Shown here: one piece after another, positions 1 through 11,840 of the stretch
Position numbering within the stretch: the stretch's first letter is position 1
Layout of the letters: every line of letters starts with the position of its first letter
Source of the DNA: Marchantia polymorpha subsp. ruderalis
Lineage: Eukaryota; Streptophyta; Marchantiopsida; Marchantiales; Marchantiaceae
Assembly: GCA_037833965.1 (NCBI GenBank)
Contig: AP031355.1
Location: forward strand, 17,509,501 to 17,573,500
Length of the DNA stretch: 64,000 nt
Reading direction: 5' to 3'
Position numbers and translations under genes: made by a program
Notes under the pieces: model-generated
Seen by the model: only the letters and a program-made list of their open reading frames with translations
Databases searched by the model: none
What the model was told of the DNA's origin: nothing

Positions 1-1250
1 TACTTTATCTTGGATATTTGTATGTCTTTAAACTTTTGTTACACATTTTTCATAGAAATTATTTTTTTATACAAACGTGATGCATAAAATTGTTGTACAA
101 ATTGGAAATACTTAACAATTATCATGAATAGTATCATTAAAGACATAAAGGTTGTGCATGTGTTGCTATATTATATGAAAGAGCTTGCTATGTATTAAAA
201 TCTATGTAGACTATGTCATATATCTAATTTATTTAATATTGATATGTCATTAGTATAGATCTTATAATTACATTACACATAAAACGTAATCAAAGTGATC
301 AATTATTCATCATTATTCATATAATGTGCTATTCTATCACACATATATCAACTGCCATAATTATGTTGATATAATAACCTTATTTTATTCAAAATGATTG
401 TGAATTTCATTAGCTACAATGATTATCATGGAAAAGTATCATTAAATATCAAGATTTTCACTGTATTTTATAAATTATGAAGCAAATCATCATAATGCAA
501 TAAATCACTTTGAATACTTGATCTGTTGATTCATGAGCTCATTTGGTCAAAGAAGTGATATTGATAGAGACAACCACTACATTAAAAGTTTTGTTGTCTA
601 ACTTATTTGTGACCAACATTAAACATTTTCCTTGCAATGATTTTTTTATACGTAAGAAATATTAATCTTTAGAATAATTTGTGAAAATACTAATGAAAAA
701 TTCTGAATCTGTTGTTATATCTCTATTTTGTGTTAAGTAGGCATTGAAAAATCACATAACTTTCAATTTAGTTTAATTGTAATATCAATAATCAAACTTG
801 ACATTTATTTTAATTTTCGAAATTTTGATATAAATCCAAATGTATATATGAAGTATAAAAAAATTCTAAATTTATTCGGTAATAATTATAATGTTTTAGA
901 TTTTTAATTTCAACTTGATATATCCATCTTAAATAAAAATACGTTTATATTTATTTTTTCGTTTTAGTGTTTTATTCTTATTATTTTTTCCTAAAAAGAT
1001 TCATATTGTGATTTTCTTGTGTGTTTAGGATGATTTTTAACTATATTAGAATTTAAAATTTGTGAATTTTTTTCAAAAAATTTCTAACTATTGATGTTTG
1101 AACTTAAAAATATATTTTACACACATTTTTTACCTGATTCATAATTATCAATTATAAAAAATACAATTGTAGCAAAGAAAATTACTTGTAAATTAATAAT
1201 TTTTTTTATTTTTCAAAATTTTTTATTTATATTTATTTCAAAATATATCA
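1..1250. other. AT-rich intergenic sequence, no gene seen
   Basis: Very AT-rich DNA with many stop codons in all frames. I see no reading frame, RNA gene or mobile-element signature in it. Confidence 0.6.
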
Positions 1251-2530
1251 AATGTTTCGATTTTTTTCATATTTTTTTGAGTATCACTTCGCGATTAACT
1301 CGCGCAGTGGAGTGAATGGAGCGGATGGCTTGGATCGGATTCGGCTTCAATGTGCGCCTTGTCCGCATGAGGTGAGAACCGATGGGCTCCACGCGACTGT
1401 CCACACAGTCCGTGACGGGCGCCGATCGCCGGTGTCACGAATTCTCCCAACGCACGGCCTGCGAAGTCCGCAGTGCTCGACATGACTCGTTGCGACCCAA
1501 ATCGAACGACGAGACGATTTCCGTCGAAACGGTCAACCCGTTCTCATCGTTCTTACTCTGAAATCTCCGGTAACGAGCTCGAGAACAGCAAAGTACTCCG
1601 TGACCTCCTAACACGGATGTAACCAGACCCAGTCTCGATTTGGAGTGTCGAGTACTCTTGATCCGCTCTGATTGTTAACCATGGTCTTGACGAGTCGACG
1701 TGCCGGGATAGTATGAAGGCGACAAGTGTCAAGGCACGACCTGCTTCGACGGTAATGTGCCTTGGACGGAAGGAAGAATGAACACGTTCCGTCCGCTTGG
1801 ATGGGCCGGGCCGTCTTCGGAGGCTTATCGCACCTCGTTACCGATCTGATGCATGTCACACATCGTCGCATGCCGACCTCACGTCGGACCGTGGAGCACA
1901 AGTGCTGGAAAACGCGACGCATGTGGCATTTCTTGATCCCACCAGTTGTTGTGCCGTAATTCGACACAGCCCACACGTGCCTTACTTTTCGAAGATATCA
2001 GCTTCAAGATCGAAGTAAACCTCCAGGTAATTGATCCGGTGTATGATTCCAAAATTACATCTCATCTTTTACTTCATAATTCGGACTGATGTTACGGGAT
2101 CTAACCAGATCCATATCAATGACGCCCAGGGTTTGACATTCCCCCGGGAATAGATAACTTACTTCTGGAACAGGGGACAACCGGAGGAATCCGCTGGTGC
2201 ACTCTTGCTAAGAGGGGGCTACACCCGGAGGATTTTAAGGGTTTAACCCGGGGACACCCGTTGTAAATGTCATTTTATTGAAAAATCTGTGGGAGCACTC
2301 ACTCGTAAATAGCGGACTCAATAGCTTTCAATCCACTGAGAACCCCCGGAAATTTTTTCCGAAAATATCCGGGCGACCCCGAGAAATCAAGAATGCTCTA
2401 GTCAAAACGTTTTGTGGCGCATTTCCGGGGTCACCCGGTGGTTTTGAGCCATGCCTGTCAAACCCTGATGACGCCCCGAATATTACGCATGCATGTGGCA
2501 TTCATCTTGATATCTGATATGGGGTATCTC
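1251..2530. other. Less AT-rich patch without a recognisable gene
   Basis: Base composition changes abruptly from the AT-rich flanks to a more balanced one. Several short overlapping frames are open on both strands (for example 1608-1976 on the minus strand), but none has recognisable motifs or splice structure. Around 2120-2480 there are several CCGG/CCCGGG-containing segments. It may be an old insertion; I cannot assign it. Confidence 0.3.
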
Positions 2531-4242
2531 ACTCACCAGAAGAGAAGTCAATCATACAGGAGCCAGTGTGGGAAAAGTCTTGGTATACCTTGGTATACAT
2601 TGGAATAAGAGATATTATAACTTGATGGACATCCCATGTCTTTTAGTGTACTATCACATCTTTTTATCACTGTGTTTCATATGTGCTTTCTTTTGGGTAT
2701 ATTTCTACTCACATCCATTTTTTAATGGGCTTGATCCCCTCGTATATAACTTCATACATTACTACATTAAATGCAACAAGTGTTTGAAGAGCTTGTTGCC
2801 CATTCAAAACCAAGGCTAAAGCAGTTACACCATCTGTTACACAATCTGTACAGGTTACACTTGAAATTGTTTTGTTAATGCTGATGAGCAATATCCCTCG
2901 AAGGAATTGGATCGAGTGATAGCATTTAAAATTACTGAGTAGTTAGGCAGCGTTACACGGCTCTCCAATTCAACCTGTCTTTGGAATTGCTTCTGTTGTA
3001 AGGTCTCGGCTTCATTTGCCAGTAACCTTTGTGGGCCTACAAGTGGCGTAAGTAACATAAAGGAAAAGTTAACTCTAGTTAGCGTTACTATGGTTAGTTA
3101 GAGAATCGGCAGAATTTCTCTATGGCACAATCAAGATGCTTAATTGTAAAACTACATGGTGTCCACGTGAAAATAGCTTCTCTGAGCCTCATATTTTTTT
3201 ATGCTAACTATATTAGATGGCTATGTTTGAGCAATATTTGTCCGGTACAGAAAGATAATACTTATTCCTCTAGCTTTGAACAAATGTGAACCTATAATAA
3301 TCAATTGCTACATACTATTGAGGAAGTGCGATAGAGCTTATTATACTCAGCATCAAAAGTATCACTCTATTGAGCTGATTTTATATTTTATTTTGGACCA
3401 ACATAAAATATAAAATCATTAGTTAAATCATTAGTCAGTCAAAGATCAAAGCTTGAGTTTACAACTTTGTCACAAGTTCTTAATAAATTTTATAAATTTT
3501 ATAAAATTTAAATGCTGAAAATTTACAAAGTGAATGTTCAGCATTAGTTAACTTCTTAGTGGGTAAGAAGTTATCATTTATAACCGTTCCAATGTCTAAG
3601 CTAACTTTCTCCAAATTTCAAATTTTTCTACTTTATTAAGTTTTCCTTCGTTGCATACAACTTTTATTTCGTTATATAAAATATCATTAAAGAGCTTCCA
3701 TGTTACCATATATAAATCAAATATCTCTAAATTTTAGTTTGTGAAGGAATCTAACAATTGTAAAAGACTGAAATAAACATTGATGAATTTTTTTACAATG
3801 GAAGTGAATGCATCAAACGAATTTAGAGTTGGTTTTAGAATTAAAAATTTTGGATTTGGCTAACATTCTAGGTATTTTCAAGATTATCAGAACTACATTA
3901 TATTATATACGACTTTTTTCATTTATTGATTAACTTGGATACTTTTTGTTACGTCATACATACACATATATTTACACATAAAAAAGGTCATAAAAGTCAT
4001 AAATCTCTAATCTGAATAGTGATCTGAATCTGAACAGTGAAGTGATTATGTCTTATTGAATCAATATTTGCCCAAATTAATGCACAATTTTATATGAATC
4101 CTCACTAATTATCAAATAATCTTGCAGAGGCAAATCATGTAGTTTTCTGTTGCTGTCTATGTGAAGGTTTGTCTCTGTATCATTGAATAACAACATAAAT
4201 AATTATCAAATTATTTCGTGAGTATGTAATTAATACTGGTAG

Positions 4243-4303
<61 letters not shown>

Positions 4304-5400
4304 CTAAATTATATTATTGTGATTAAATATTGATATACATTAGAGATATTCTAGAACTAAATATAAATGTATTTTTGTGTGAATGTGATTTTCAAGAATC
4401 TTACAAAAATTGATGTTTCTAAATCAGATCATTTAATATTTTATGATCTTTATTTTTCAAATTTTTCATTCTATTAGTATAAATATAGAAGAAAATTATA
4501 ATTTTATAGATTATAATTTCAAAGAATCTATTTCATGTCAAATTTTGATATTATTTTCTGATATTGTTGCTTTACAATTTATATGATTGGCAAGAGTATC
4601 TGAATATTTTTCCATATAACCTATAAATTATGGCTACTGAGCACATAGATAATTTTATCAAATAAGAGATCCAACTGTGACTCTAAATAATATAACTAGT
4701 TCTGCTCATCAAAGCACATACCTTCTTTTACATCATTACGTTTGTTCTAATGTCTATATCATGGTTGAGATAGGTTGATAAAAATACCATTAACTTCTTT
4801 GATGATGAAGCAAACAATCGTAACGAAAAAGATGACATGAAAAAACATTAACTTCGAAAAAAATCATGTGAAGTGATAGCATTTTGCTTGATTGTGCGCT
4901 CTTGACATCTTCTTGATTTCATCAATTTTTCAATTTAGATAAATACATACGTGGTATGTATGGAAGGAATACAGAATGAGTTATCTTTCCAGACAACATT
5001 AAAAATGTATCATATGTATAATTAATTTGATATTCATTCAAAATAAAGCCTACTCTTGATGACATTAGATATGTGATGTTGGCTATAATACGAAGAGATA
5101 AAATATCTCATGTAGAAATTTTGAGCGCGTTGATATATATTCAATTCGACTACAATCAAGCTAGATATATATTGAGTTCAAGAGTATATGAGATAAATGT
5201 GACAAACGTGGTAGTTAATGATCTCATGGGTGGGTAGAGAGTCAAGATAAAAGCCAAGGTTTTAGAATAGTGGTGTGCATAGAGGTCAGCTTTTTGCAGT
5301 CAGCTACCAATGCCAGGTTGCACAGATTATCACTTTTTCCAACTTATAGTTTAGTCTATTAAAGTCGACGAAATTTCAAAGCTGCATAAAGTGAGATATA
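2531..5400. other. AT-rich intergenic sequence
   Basis: No supportable gene. It holds a short A/T-rich tandem motif near 3480-3512 and the long (TA)n run annotated separately. Confidence 0.5.
4249..4298. repeat. (TA)n microsatellite
   Basis: About 25 uninterrupted TA dinucleotides, flanked by ordinary AT-rich sequence. Confidence 0.95.
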
Positions 5401-5436
5401 TGGTGCTAAATAGAAAATAGCAATCATCTCAAATTA

Positions 5437-6308
5437 TTAGATGCTACGGGAGATATTCCTCGATGTGATGCTACTGGCTAACACCATGTCACGAGTTTGA
5501 CGTGATCTTTGTACAAATAGATCTTCCCACTCTTTTATTTCTTTTAGTGCGCACTGCAAAAGTTGTTTGGCTAAACAATCAATTGATTCAGCTCGTGGGA
5601 GAGCACTCACCTTGATTCGGATGTTGGAGGCACAACCTGAAAACACAGTCAAATGCTTTGCATGTACAACTATCGGCCCAATCCTGAAGCTTGGAAAGGC
5701 CCATATCTCGTTTGGTATGCGTCTGGCCTAAACTCTGAGCATCTTCCAAGCTTGGCAGTTGCGTTGTATGATCGATAGCGCAGCCTTACAAGATCGGAAG
5801 GACCTCTCGTACTCCGCAGCTCCTTCAAGAAGAATAATGTTATAATGTTGCCAAGTACTGGACCTTGTAAGCTTATTTGTTTAGATGGAACAATTTCTAC
5901 TGAACAAATCAGGTCCTCGTCTTGACAATTTGCAGAACATAAACTTTTTTTAGAGAATCTTATTAGATCTGATCCTGAGGTTTCCCGTTCTAGATATGAA
6001 TGCTTGATTGCTATTAATTGTAAAAGCTGGCTCTCGAATGCCACAAAGTGAGGGCCGACCTCTTTCCTCTTGAAGGATCACTACTTAGAAGAGCTTCGTC
6101 TGATGCGACAGCAGCATTTGTGTACATAAGCAAACGCCTTGAAGAAATAGCGCGAAGAAATCCGTACCTTGGTTTTTTTTCTTCGTTTATTGCGGACATT
6201 TATCTGCATTCTATCTGCATACATGTGCCTTTCTGTTTTCACTATATTTGTGTGCGAGGGTTCCACGAAGGGAAATCGAATGATCGATTAGACCTTGTCC
6301 CATGCTGA
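5437..6308. other. Coding-like fragments, unassigned
   Basis: Several adjacent stretches translate into protein-like sequence but do not form one gene. On the minus strand, 5437-5652 is rich in charged helix-forming residues (for example ALKEIKEWEDLFVQRSRQTR) and ends in a stop. A minus-strand frame at about 5860-6044 (containing SQLLQLIAIKHSYLERETS) breaks off against another frame. A plus-strand frame at 6048-6175 (containing SSDATAAFVYISKRLEEIAR) overlaps it. I recognise no family. The pattern fits remnants of a decayed gene, or exons whose splicing I cannot resolve. The strand of the 6.0-6.2 kb part is uncertain. Confidence 0.25.
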
Positions 6309-7300
6309 TTGACATTAGCAACAGCCCGTGAAGTAATGTCCAGCCTCCTAGTCACAGCTTAGAGTGAGATGAGAAGAATGCAAGTAGACTTCACCATGCT
6401 TGATGGGTGTGTCTAATCTACTTGGCTCAGATTCACTAATCTGAAATTGTAATCTTTTGCAATCGAAAACTAGCACTACATATATTTTGGACAAGCTTGA
6501 AGTATGGATGTGATGGTCCGGAGTGATGTCCATTATACTGAATCTCAAACAACACTTTCAGGAGCTCGGAGAAGGTTTCCCAATGTGCTCTCAGTGACAT
6601 TACCTTGTTGCTTGTTGAAAGATTGTACAATCTTTTCCCTTGTACATGGTGCCGTTACATTGCGTCTAGGCTAACCGAAACCAATTCGTCGGGCTAATCC
6701 AAACCCGCAAACCACCTTGCTGCAGATTACAATCAACTTTTTACTCTCGGTTTTCATCATCGATTATCTCAGTGGAGATGGGATTGGACAACATGTGACT
6801 TATCTGGTTGCATGCCACTCTAGGATACAGTGAAAATGAAACTAAGTGTCTCGATCAGATGAAGATCAGGAGGTTAACCTTCTTGACCCCAAAGTTTTTT
6901 TTCCCTTGCAGTCAATGGTCACAAGAACAGGGTACTTCCAATGCACTGTGTGAATATGTCGATTAGTTTTAAGGCGATTAATGATATCACCTAGGCTTTC
7001 ACGGCCTTTAGATGCGTGGGCTGTATGTTTAGTTGTCAGTCAGTGATATGTGGCCATTATCATCCTACGGTAGAATAATTAAGAAAATCAACCACAACGT
7101 GCGCTTCAGCTTTTGGATGAACTCATTGACTCAAAAGCTCAAGCTGACCAACAATTTCCAAGTTTTTATCCCTTCTAGTCTAGGATTAAAAGCTTTTTAC
7201 TAAAAAATGATTTTAAGATATCGTTTTCACATTCCAATGAATTAACTTGTGGACTACACAAAAATGAACTCACATTTCAATTTCAAGAATTTTCATTTTT
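6309..7300. other. Intergenic sequence before the Copia remnant
   Basis: No gene seen. A 5' LTR for the Copia element would be expected in the last few hundred bases, but I find no match to the candidate 3' LTR, no TG start and no clear tRNA primer-binding site. Confidence 0.4.
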
Positions 7301-7437
7301 TGGTTAAATGTCGGGATCACAGACGTGATTTTTGCTGATTTTTCGAGGAATGAACAGCTTGAACAATCTAGAAAGCAACTCACTGCACCAAAGGAGAAGA
7401 AGATACTTCTAGCCTACCTCAACTTACGTTTCAAGAT

Positions 7438-7930
7438 AAAAAAAATCAATGACAATGAATAAGTTTGGAGGTCTATGGTTTAATATGGAAAGATTTAATG
7501 GATGGGATGACTATGCCTTGTGAGAGCGAAAAATCACTAGTGAATTTGGTGCTATGGATTTGGTATAGGTGCTTACGCCATGATCCAACGACGTAGATGA
7601 TAATGATTGAAATGACATTCAATGTCAGGCGATGAGTATTGTGATATTGTATCTCAAATCAAATTTCTTCAACCAAATGGAAAAGACGTCAATGGTGGCA
7701 AATTTGTTTGCAGAAATTGCGTGAGAAGTACCATAAGAACTAGCTTTCAAATCAGTTATACACAGCTTTGAAGCTCATAAGCTTTAAAATGGCGGAAGGT
7801 GCTAAGATTCAAGATCATATAGTTGACTTCAATGATTTGGTAGTGGATATTGAGAACCTTGGAGAAGATTTGAGTGATGAACAAAAAGCGATTCAATTAT
7901 TGAGTTCTTTGTGAACCTCATATGAGTCCC
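7438..7930 (+). pseudogene. Copia GAG remnant
   Basis: Begins with an ATG and a segment like the N-terminus of Copia GAG (KFGGLWFNMERFNGWDDYA), soon followed by stops. From about 7765 another frame reads a stretch containing KMAEGAKIQDHIVDFNDLV and ending in a leucine-rich helix, matching the conserved middle of Copia GAG (UBN2-type domain). Stops and frame changes make it non-functional. Confidence 0.75.
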
Positions 7931-8289
7931 TATCACAGGTGTTGTTTCACCATCACATACAATGAAGTTATTATTGCTGCATTGACCGACAATATGCAAC
8001 AGAAGCTGTTGGTGTCTGTAAGAACTTGATTTCACGTGGAAAATTATAATTGAAAGTATTCAAGTGCAACATTGACAGAAAGATTTTGAGTGTGGTGGAT
8101 GATTTTCACATTCTCATGAGGAACTTAAGAGTGAAAAGTCTATATCTTGGAGGGGATAACAATCTTGGGAGAGGCACATGTTTTTATTTCTCCATATTTG
8201 ATTTCTCATTTGTGACTGACCATTTTACACAAACGGATTTCATTGCTCAACTTGGAACAATGCAAGCTAGAATTTTGTGATCATTGTGT

Positions 8290-9235
8290 AATTGACAAAC
8301 AAACAAGCGTTGCATTCAGCATTCGAGTGCATAGCTCATTGTAATTCTTGAGATACATTCATTCTGATGTGTAAAGTACTTTACCTTGTACCTCACACTT
8401 TGGAAATATATAGTTTATAACCTTTGTGGATGACTATTTGAGATTTGTATGAATTTACTTCATACAACATAAGTCTGAGATGTTTGAGATTTTCAACAAT
8501 TTGAAGGCTCTAGTTGAGACCTAGACTAGAAAGAAGGTGAAATATTTGCGCACAGATAACGGGGGAGAGTACAATTCAACAAAATTTCAGTTGTGTTGCA
8601 AAAGAGAAAATAATTTGTCATCTCACCACACCATATACTTAAGAGCAAACTGGTATATTTGAGAGATTCAATCACACATTATTGGAACGCTCTTGAAGTA
8701 TATTGAGTCTTGCTGGTACACCACATATATTTTGGACTCAAGTTGTGAGTACCGCAACTTACTTGACACCGTTTGAATTATGATACAAACGGTTAGGTGA
8801 CTACTCTATGTTAAAAGTTTTTGATTGTGATGCTTATGCTCTTGCTCTCAAAAATAATGGGACTAAGCTTGATCTTAAAGCAAAAAAAATTATCTTTCTT
8901 GATTATTAAAGAGGAGTAAAAGTATATAGATTGTGGGATGTCAATGCTTGTCAGTAAAGATTTTCCATTCAATGAATGTAGATATTGAATGAGCAAAAGA
9001 AAGTGGAGAATCTTGTTACTAACAAGATAAAAACTTTTATCAATATCATCATTGAGATGGAGATTGATCTTGACACCATTGATGATGGATCCCAAGGATA
9101 GATTTTACATGTTGTGAAACAAGAGGAGCTGATTGTTGGTGAGTCACATTAAGAACTAGCACAGATTGATCAAGCGGAATCTTTATCAAGGAAACGAGTG
9201 TTCTAGAGTGCAAATGAATGTCAAGCTTTGGCTAG
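8290..9235 (+). pseudogene. Copia integrase remnant
   Basis: From about 8300 the frame resembles the pre-integrase and integrase core of Copia. Near 8425 it reads FVDDYLRFVWIYF, and near 8540 it reads a Copia hallmark, KKVKYLRTDNGGEYNSTKF, which contains the catalytic-core aspartate. In-frame stops are scattered through it. The reading frame RYV...TLFDSS runs up to 9240 and resumes at 9662, across the inserted solo LTR. Confidence 0.85.
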
Positions 9236-9240
9236 GTATG
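9236..9240. repeat. Left 5-bp target-site duplication of solo LTR
   Basis: GTATG directly precedes the TGTAAC start of the inserted LTR. An identical GTATG follows its end at 9662-9666. Confidence 0.75.
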
Positions 9241-9661
9241 TGTAACCATATTTAGTTAGTTAAAACTAAAATAGAGATTATTCAAAATGTTTATATAATT
9301 AATTTAGTGTACACTAGTCATAGCTGCTATGTCAACAACCCGCGTGCTTGGTAGGTAGAGAATAAGTGTGTTAGTTGATAACGTCACATCAGCGATCCAT
9401 GTGCTTATTAGGTAAGGATTGAGTGTGTTTGTTAGTGTATTAGTTGGGAGCAACATGTTAGCAATTTGTGTACATGTTAGAGTTATCCGGCACGTCATCC
9501 ATCCACTTGGAATGAAATGGATGGTGGGAATGAGATCTTATCTTCTTGTACTTGTTGGTAAGAGCTATATAAAGGAAAGAAAAACCATTGTTAATATCTC
9601 TCGTCTTCAGAGTTTATGTTTTTATCTTCGAGTGAGATTTTTTCTTAACTATAGTGTTAAA
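9241..9661 (+). mobile_element. Solo LTR nested inside the Copia element
   Basis: A 421-bp segment starts TGTAAC and ends GTTAAA, one substitution from the expected inverted terminus GTTACA. It is flanked by identical GTATG pentamers. It contains a good TATA box (CTATATAAAGG at 9565-9575) about 85 bp before its end, as LTR promoters do. Deleting the segment plus one pentamer joins the Copia frame on the two sides in phase. No internal retroelement region is present, so this is most likely a solo LTR left by LTR-LTR recombination. The family is unknown. Confidence 0.78.
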
Positions 9662-9666
9662 GTATG
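9662..9666. repeat. Right 5-bp target-site duplication of solo LTR
   Basis: GTATG, identical to 9236-9240. The integrase-to-RT linker frame resumes from here. Confidence 0.75.
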
Positions 9667-10463
9667 TCACTTTGTTTGACTCTTCAATCATTGATGATAT
9701 TGAAGCTGATGTTGAGGATTCATGTGATGTTTTAATCATTGAAGAATGGAGATTCATCTTCAATATCCAAAGATCTAGCTTCTAGTGAGAAGCAAGAATG
9801 TACTAGCAATGCAGAAGGAGATGAAGTCATTTCATGCCAACAACACGTGGGAACTTGTTAGATTGCCTCAAGGTAAAAGGGTGAAATTATAAGTTGCTTT
9901 ACAAAAAGAAAATGGACCAATGGATACAATGAGAAAATCTTTGAGGCTAAATTTATAGTCAAGGAATTCACATAAAGCAAAGGTGTGGATTACAATAATG
10001 TTTTTGCATCGAGAGCAAAGTACTTTAATTTGCTATGTGCCCTTGTGATTTTATATGATCTAGTGTTTGACTAAATGGATGTTGTCATAACTTTTGTATA
10101 CACAATACTTGATGAGGTGATATTCATGCGGCAAGAGCAAAATATTCTCATGAAAAGAAATGAACTAATAGTATGCAGATTGCTAAATTCATTATACAAT
10201 TTAAAGCAAAGTTCCAAACAATCAAATAAACGCTTCAACGACTTCATGCACTCACAAGAATTCTTACAAAGTGTATATGATCATTGTGTTTACTTGAAAA
10301 AGATTCTAGATGCGACATTCGGGCTTATCATTCTAGTTTTGTATGTTGATGACATGTTTATTATAGCTCCCAGAAGATCTTATGTTGATAAGTTGAAGGA
10401 TGAGTTGAGCTCAACTTTCAGCACAAAAGATATATGTCAAGTCAAAAAGATTCTTGGCATGTA
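9667..10463 (+). pseudogene. Copia reverse transcriptase remnant
   Basis: Near 9800-9870 one frame reads MQKEMKSFHANNTWELVRLP, the conserved entry of Copia reverse transcriptase. A longer open stretch at 10075-10463 carries MDV...LDEVIFMRQ, CRLLNSLYNLKQ, YDHCVYLKK and the catalytic YVDDMF, ending with VKKILGM. The YVDD aspartates are intact, but the domain is split by stops and frameshifts and the usual tryptophan after KQ is altered. Confidence 0.9.
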
Positions 10464-10669
10464 ACTATTTAGGTATCAGAGAGCAAGTATGCTTTGGTTA
10501 TCTCAACAGAAGTATATAGAGTAGGTGCTTACCAAGTTCAACATGGCGGAAGCTAAACTTGTGAATACTCCCTTGACAGTTCATTTTTTACTTTGAGCAG
10601 CGCAATGTTCTACAAATGCGGTTGAGAAAGTATTGATATTTTCTATTCTTATAAAAGTGCAGTAGATAC

Positions 10670-11270
10670 TCTAACGTATTTGATGATATGCACAGGACCA
10701 GATATAGCATTTGTTGTAGGTAAGGTGAGCAGGTACATGTCAAATCCATGCAAGGTGCATTGGAAAGTAGTGAAGTGGATACTTAGATATCTTAAGGATT
10801 TTACACGACAGTACTTATTGTTTGAAGCTAAAGCAATGAAGGTCAAGTCACTCTTGGTAAATGTGGATGTTGATCATGGGGGAGACTTGGACAAGAAAAA
10901 TCAACACATGGTATGCTTTCATTCTTACATGTGGTTGCATGAGTTCAAGATCAACTCTTCAAAAGGTGTCATCCACAGAAGTTGAATATGTTGCAGGAGT
11001 AGACGTAACGAAGGAAGCAATCTAGTTGAACAAACTTATGATTGAAATGGGATTGCCGCAATAGGATGGCATTCTTTAGTATGATAATCAGAATGCGCTT
11101 CACCTTGTTGATAATCAAGTGTTGGATACTAGGATGAATTGACATCAAGTACTATTTCATCAGGCTAGATGTCTTAGATTGCGTTTAAGCTCATCAAGAT
11201 TGATGAAGAGCTTAACCCGGCTAATGACTTTACCAAAGTAATTCATTCTGATAAGTTTTCAAGACAACGT
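10670..11270 (+). pseudogene. Copia RNase H remnant
   Basis: Reads a degenerate version of the Copia RNase H region: CTGPDIAFVVGKVSRYMSNP, then WKVVKWILRYLKD (10680-10800), then STEVEYVAGVDVTKEAI near 10975-11025 with a frameshift between them. A stop interrupts the last helix. Confidence 0.85.
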
Positions 11271-11485
11271 GCAACTTTGAAGATTTTTCATCAATGAATT
11301 AGATTACATGATAACTTCTATATATGCAGTTTTTGTTTGACATGTTGTCAACTACGGCTTAGTTTTACTTAACCTTTTTCATAGGAGGAAAGCTATGGTT
11401 TGGTTTTATTTTTTAGAACTTCTTGTTCATACTACATATGGATTATAAAAGTTGCCTACTTCAAGACTTGAGTGAAGATGGAATT

Positions 11486-11840
11486 TGTAAGTTTAACATG
11501 CGTCTTGTTAATCGTAGTTAGATCCACCGTAGTTAGGCTTGGACTCTAGTTAGGATTTGATACACTTAATCCTAGGATGAGCATGTTTCGATTTAGTCTC
11601 ACATGTACATCTGCAGGTAGAGATAATGGAGAGCTGAGTTATGGAGTACTGATGTAACATTCTCGCTTTAGTGAAGCTTTTATCTCGGCCGTGGATGTAG
11701 TCTCATGTGGAGATGAATCATGTACATTACTGTGTGATTCTTGTTTATGATTCTCGGTGTGTGATTCTGATTTTGTACACTTCAAACCAATACATCCAAG
11801 TATCTATATGTTTTCCATCTCATTACAATATTATAACACA
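11486..11840 (+). repeat. Probable 3' LTR of the Copia element
   Basis: A TGTAAG start follows a purine-rich tract (AGTGAAGATGGAA), and the region ends near a typical plant LTR tail (CCATCTCATTACAATATTATAACACA). Length and position fit a Copia 3' LTR. No second copy is visible upstream, so the borders are approximate. Confidence 0.5.

Larger units (their letters stand above)
7300..11840 (+). mobile_element. Degenerate Ty1/Copia LTR retrotransposon
   Basis: The domain order GAG, integrase, reverse transcriptase, RNase H on the plus strand is diagnostic for Ty1/Copia; Gypsy elements have integrase last. Each domain is readable only by switching frames and passing stop codons, so the element is dead. 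The start is approximate: sequence from about 7300 looks like an internal leader, but the 5' LTR is missing or too diverged to see. A probable 3' LTR lies at about 11486-11840. A younger solo LTR has inserted at 9241-9661. No target-site duplication of the host element can be defined because its left end is unclear. Confidence 0.88.

Noticed and set aside
6900..7300. 5' LTR of the Copia element
   Set aside because: Compared by eye with 11486-11840, I found no shared start, TATA region or end, so it was not annotated.
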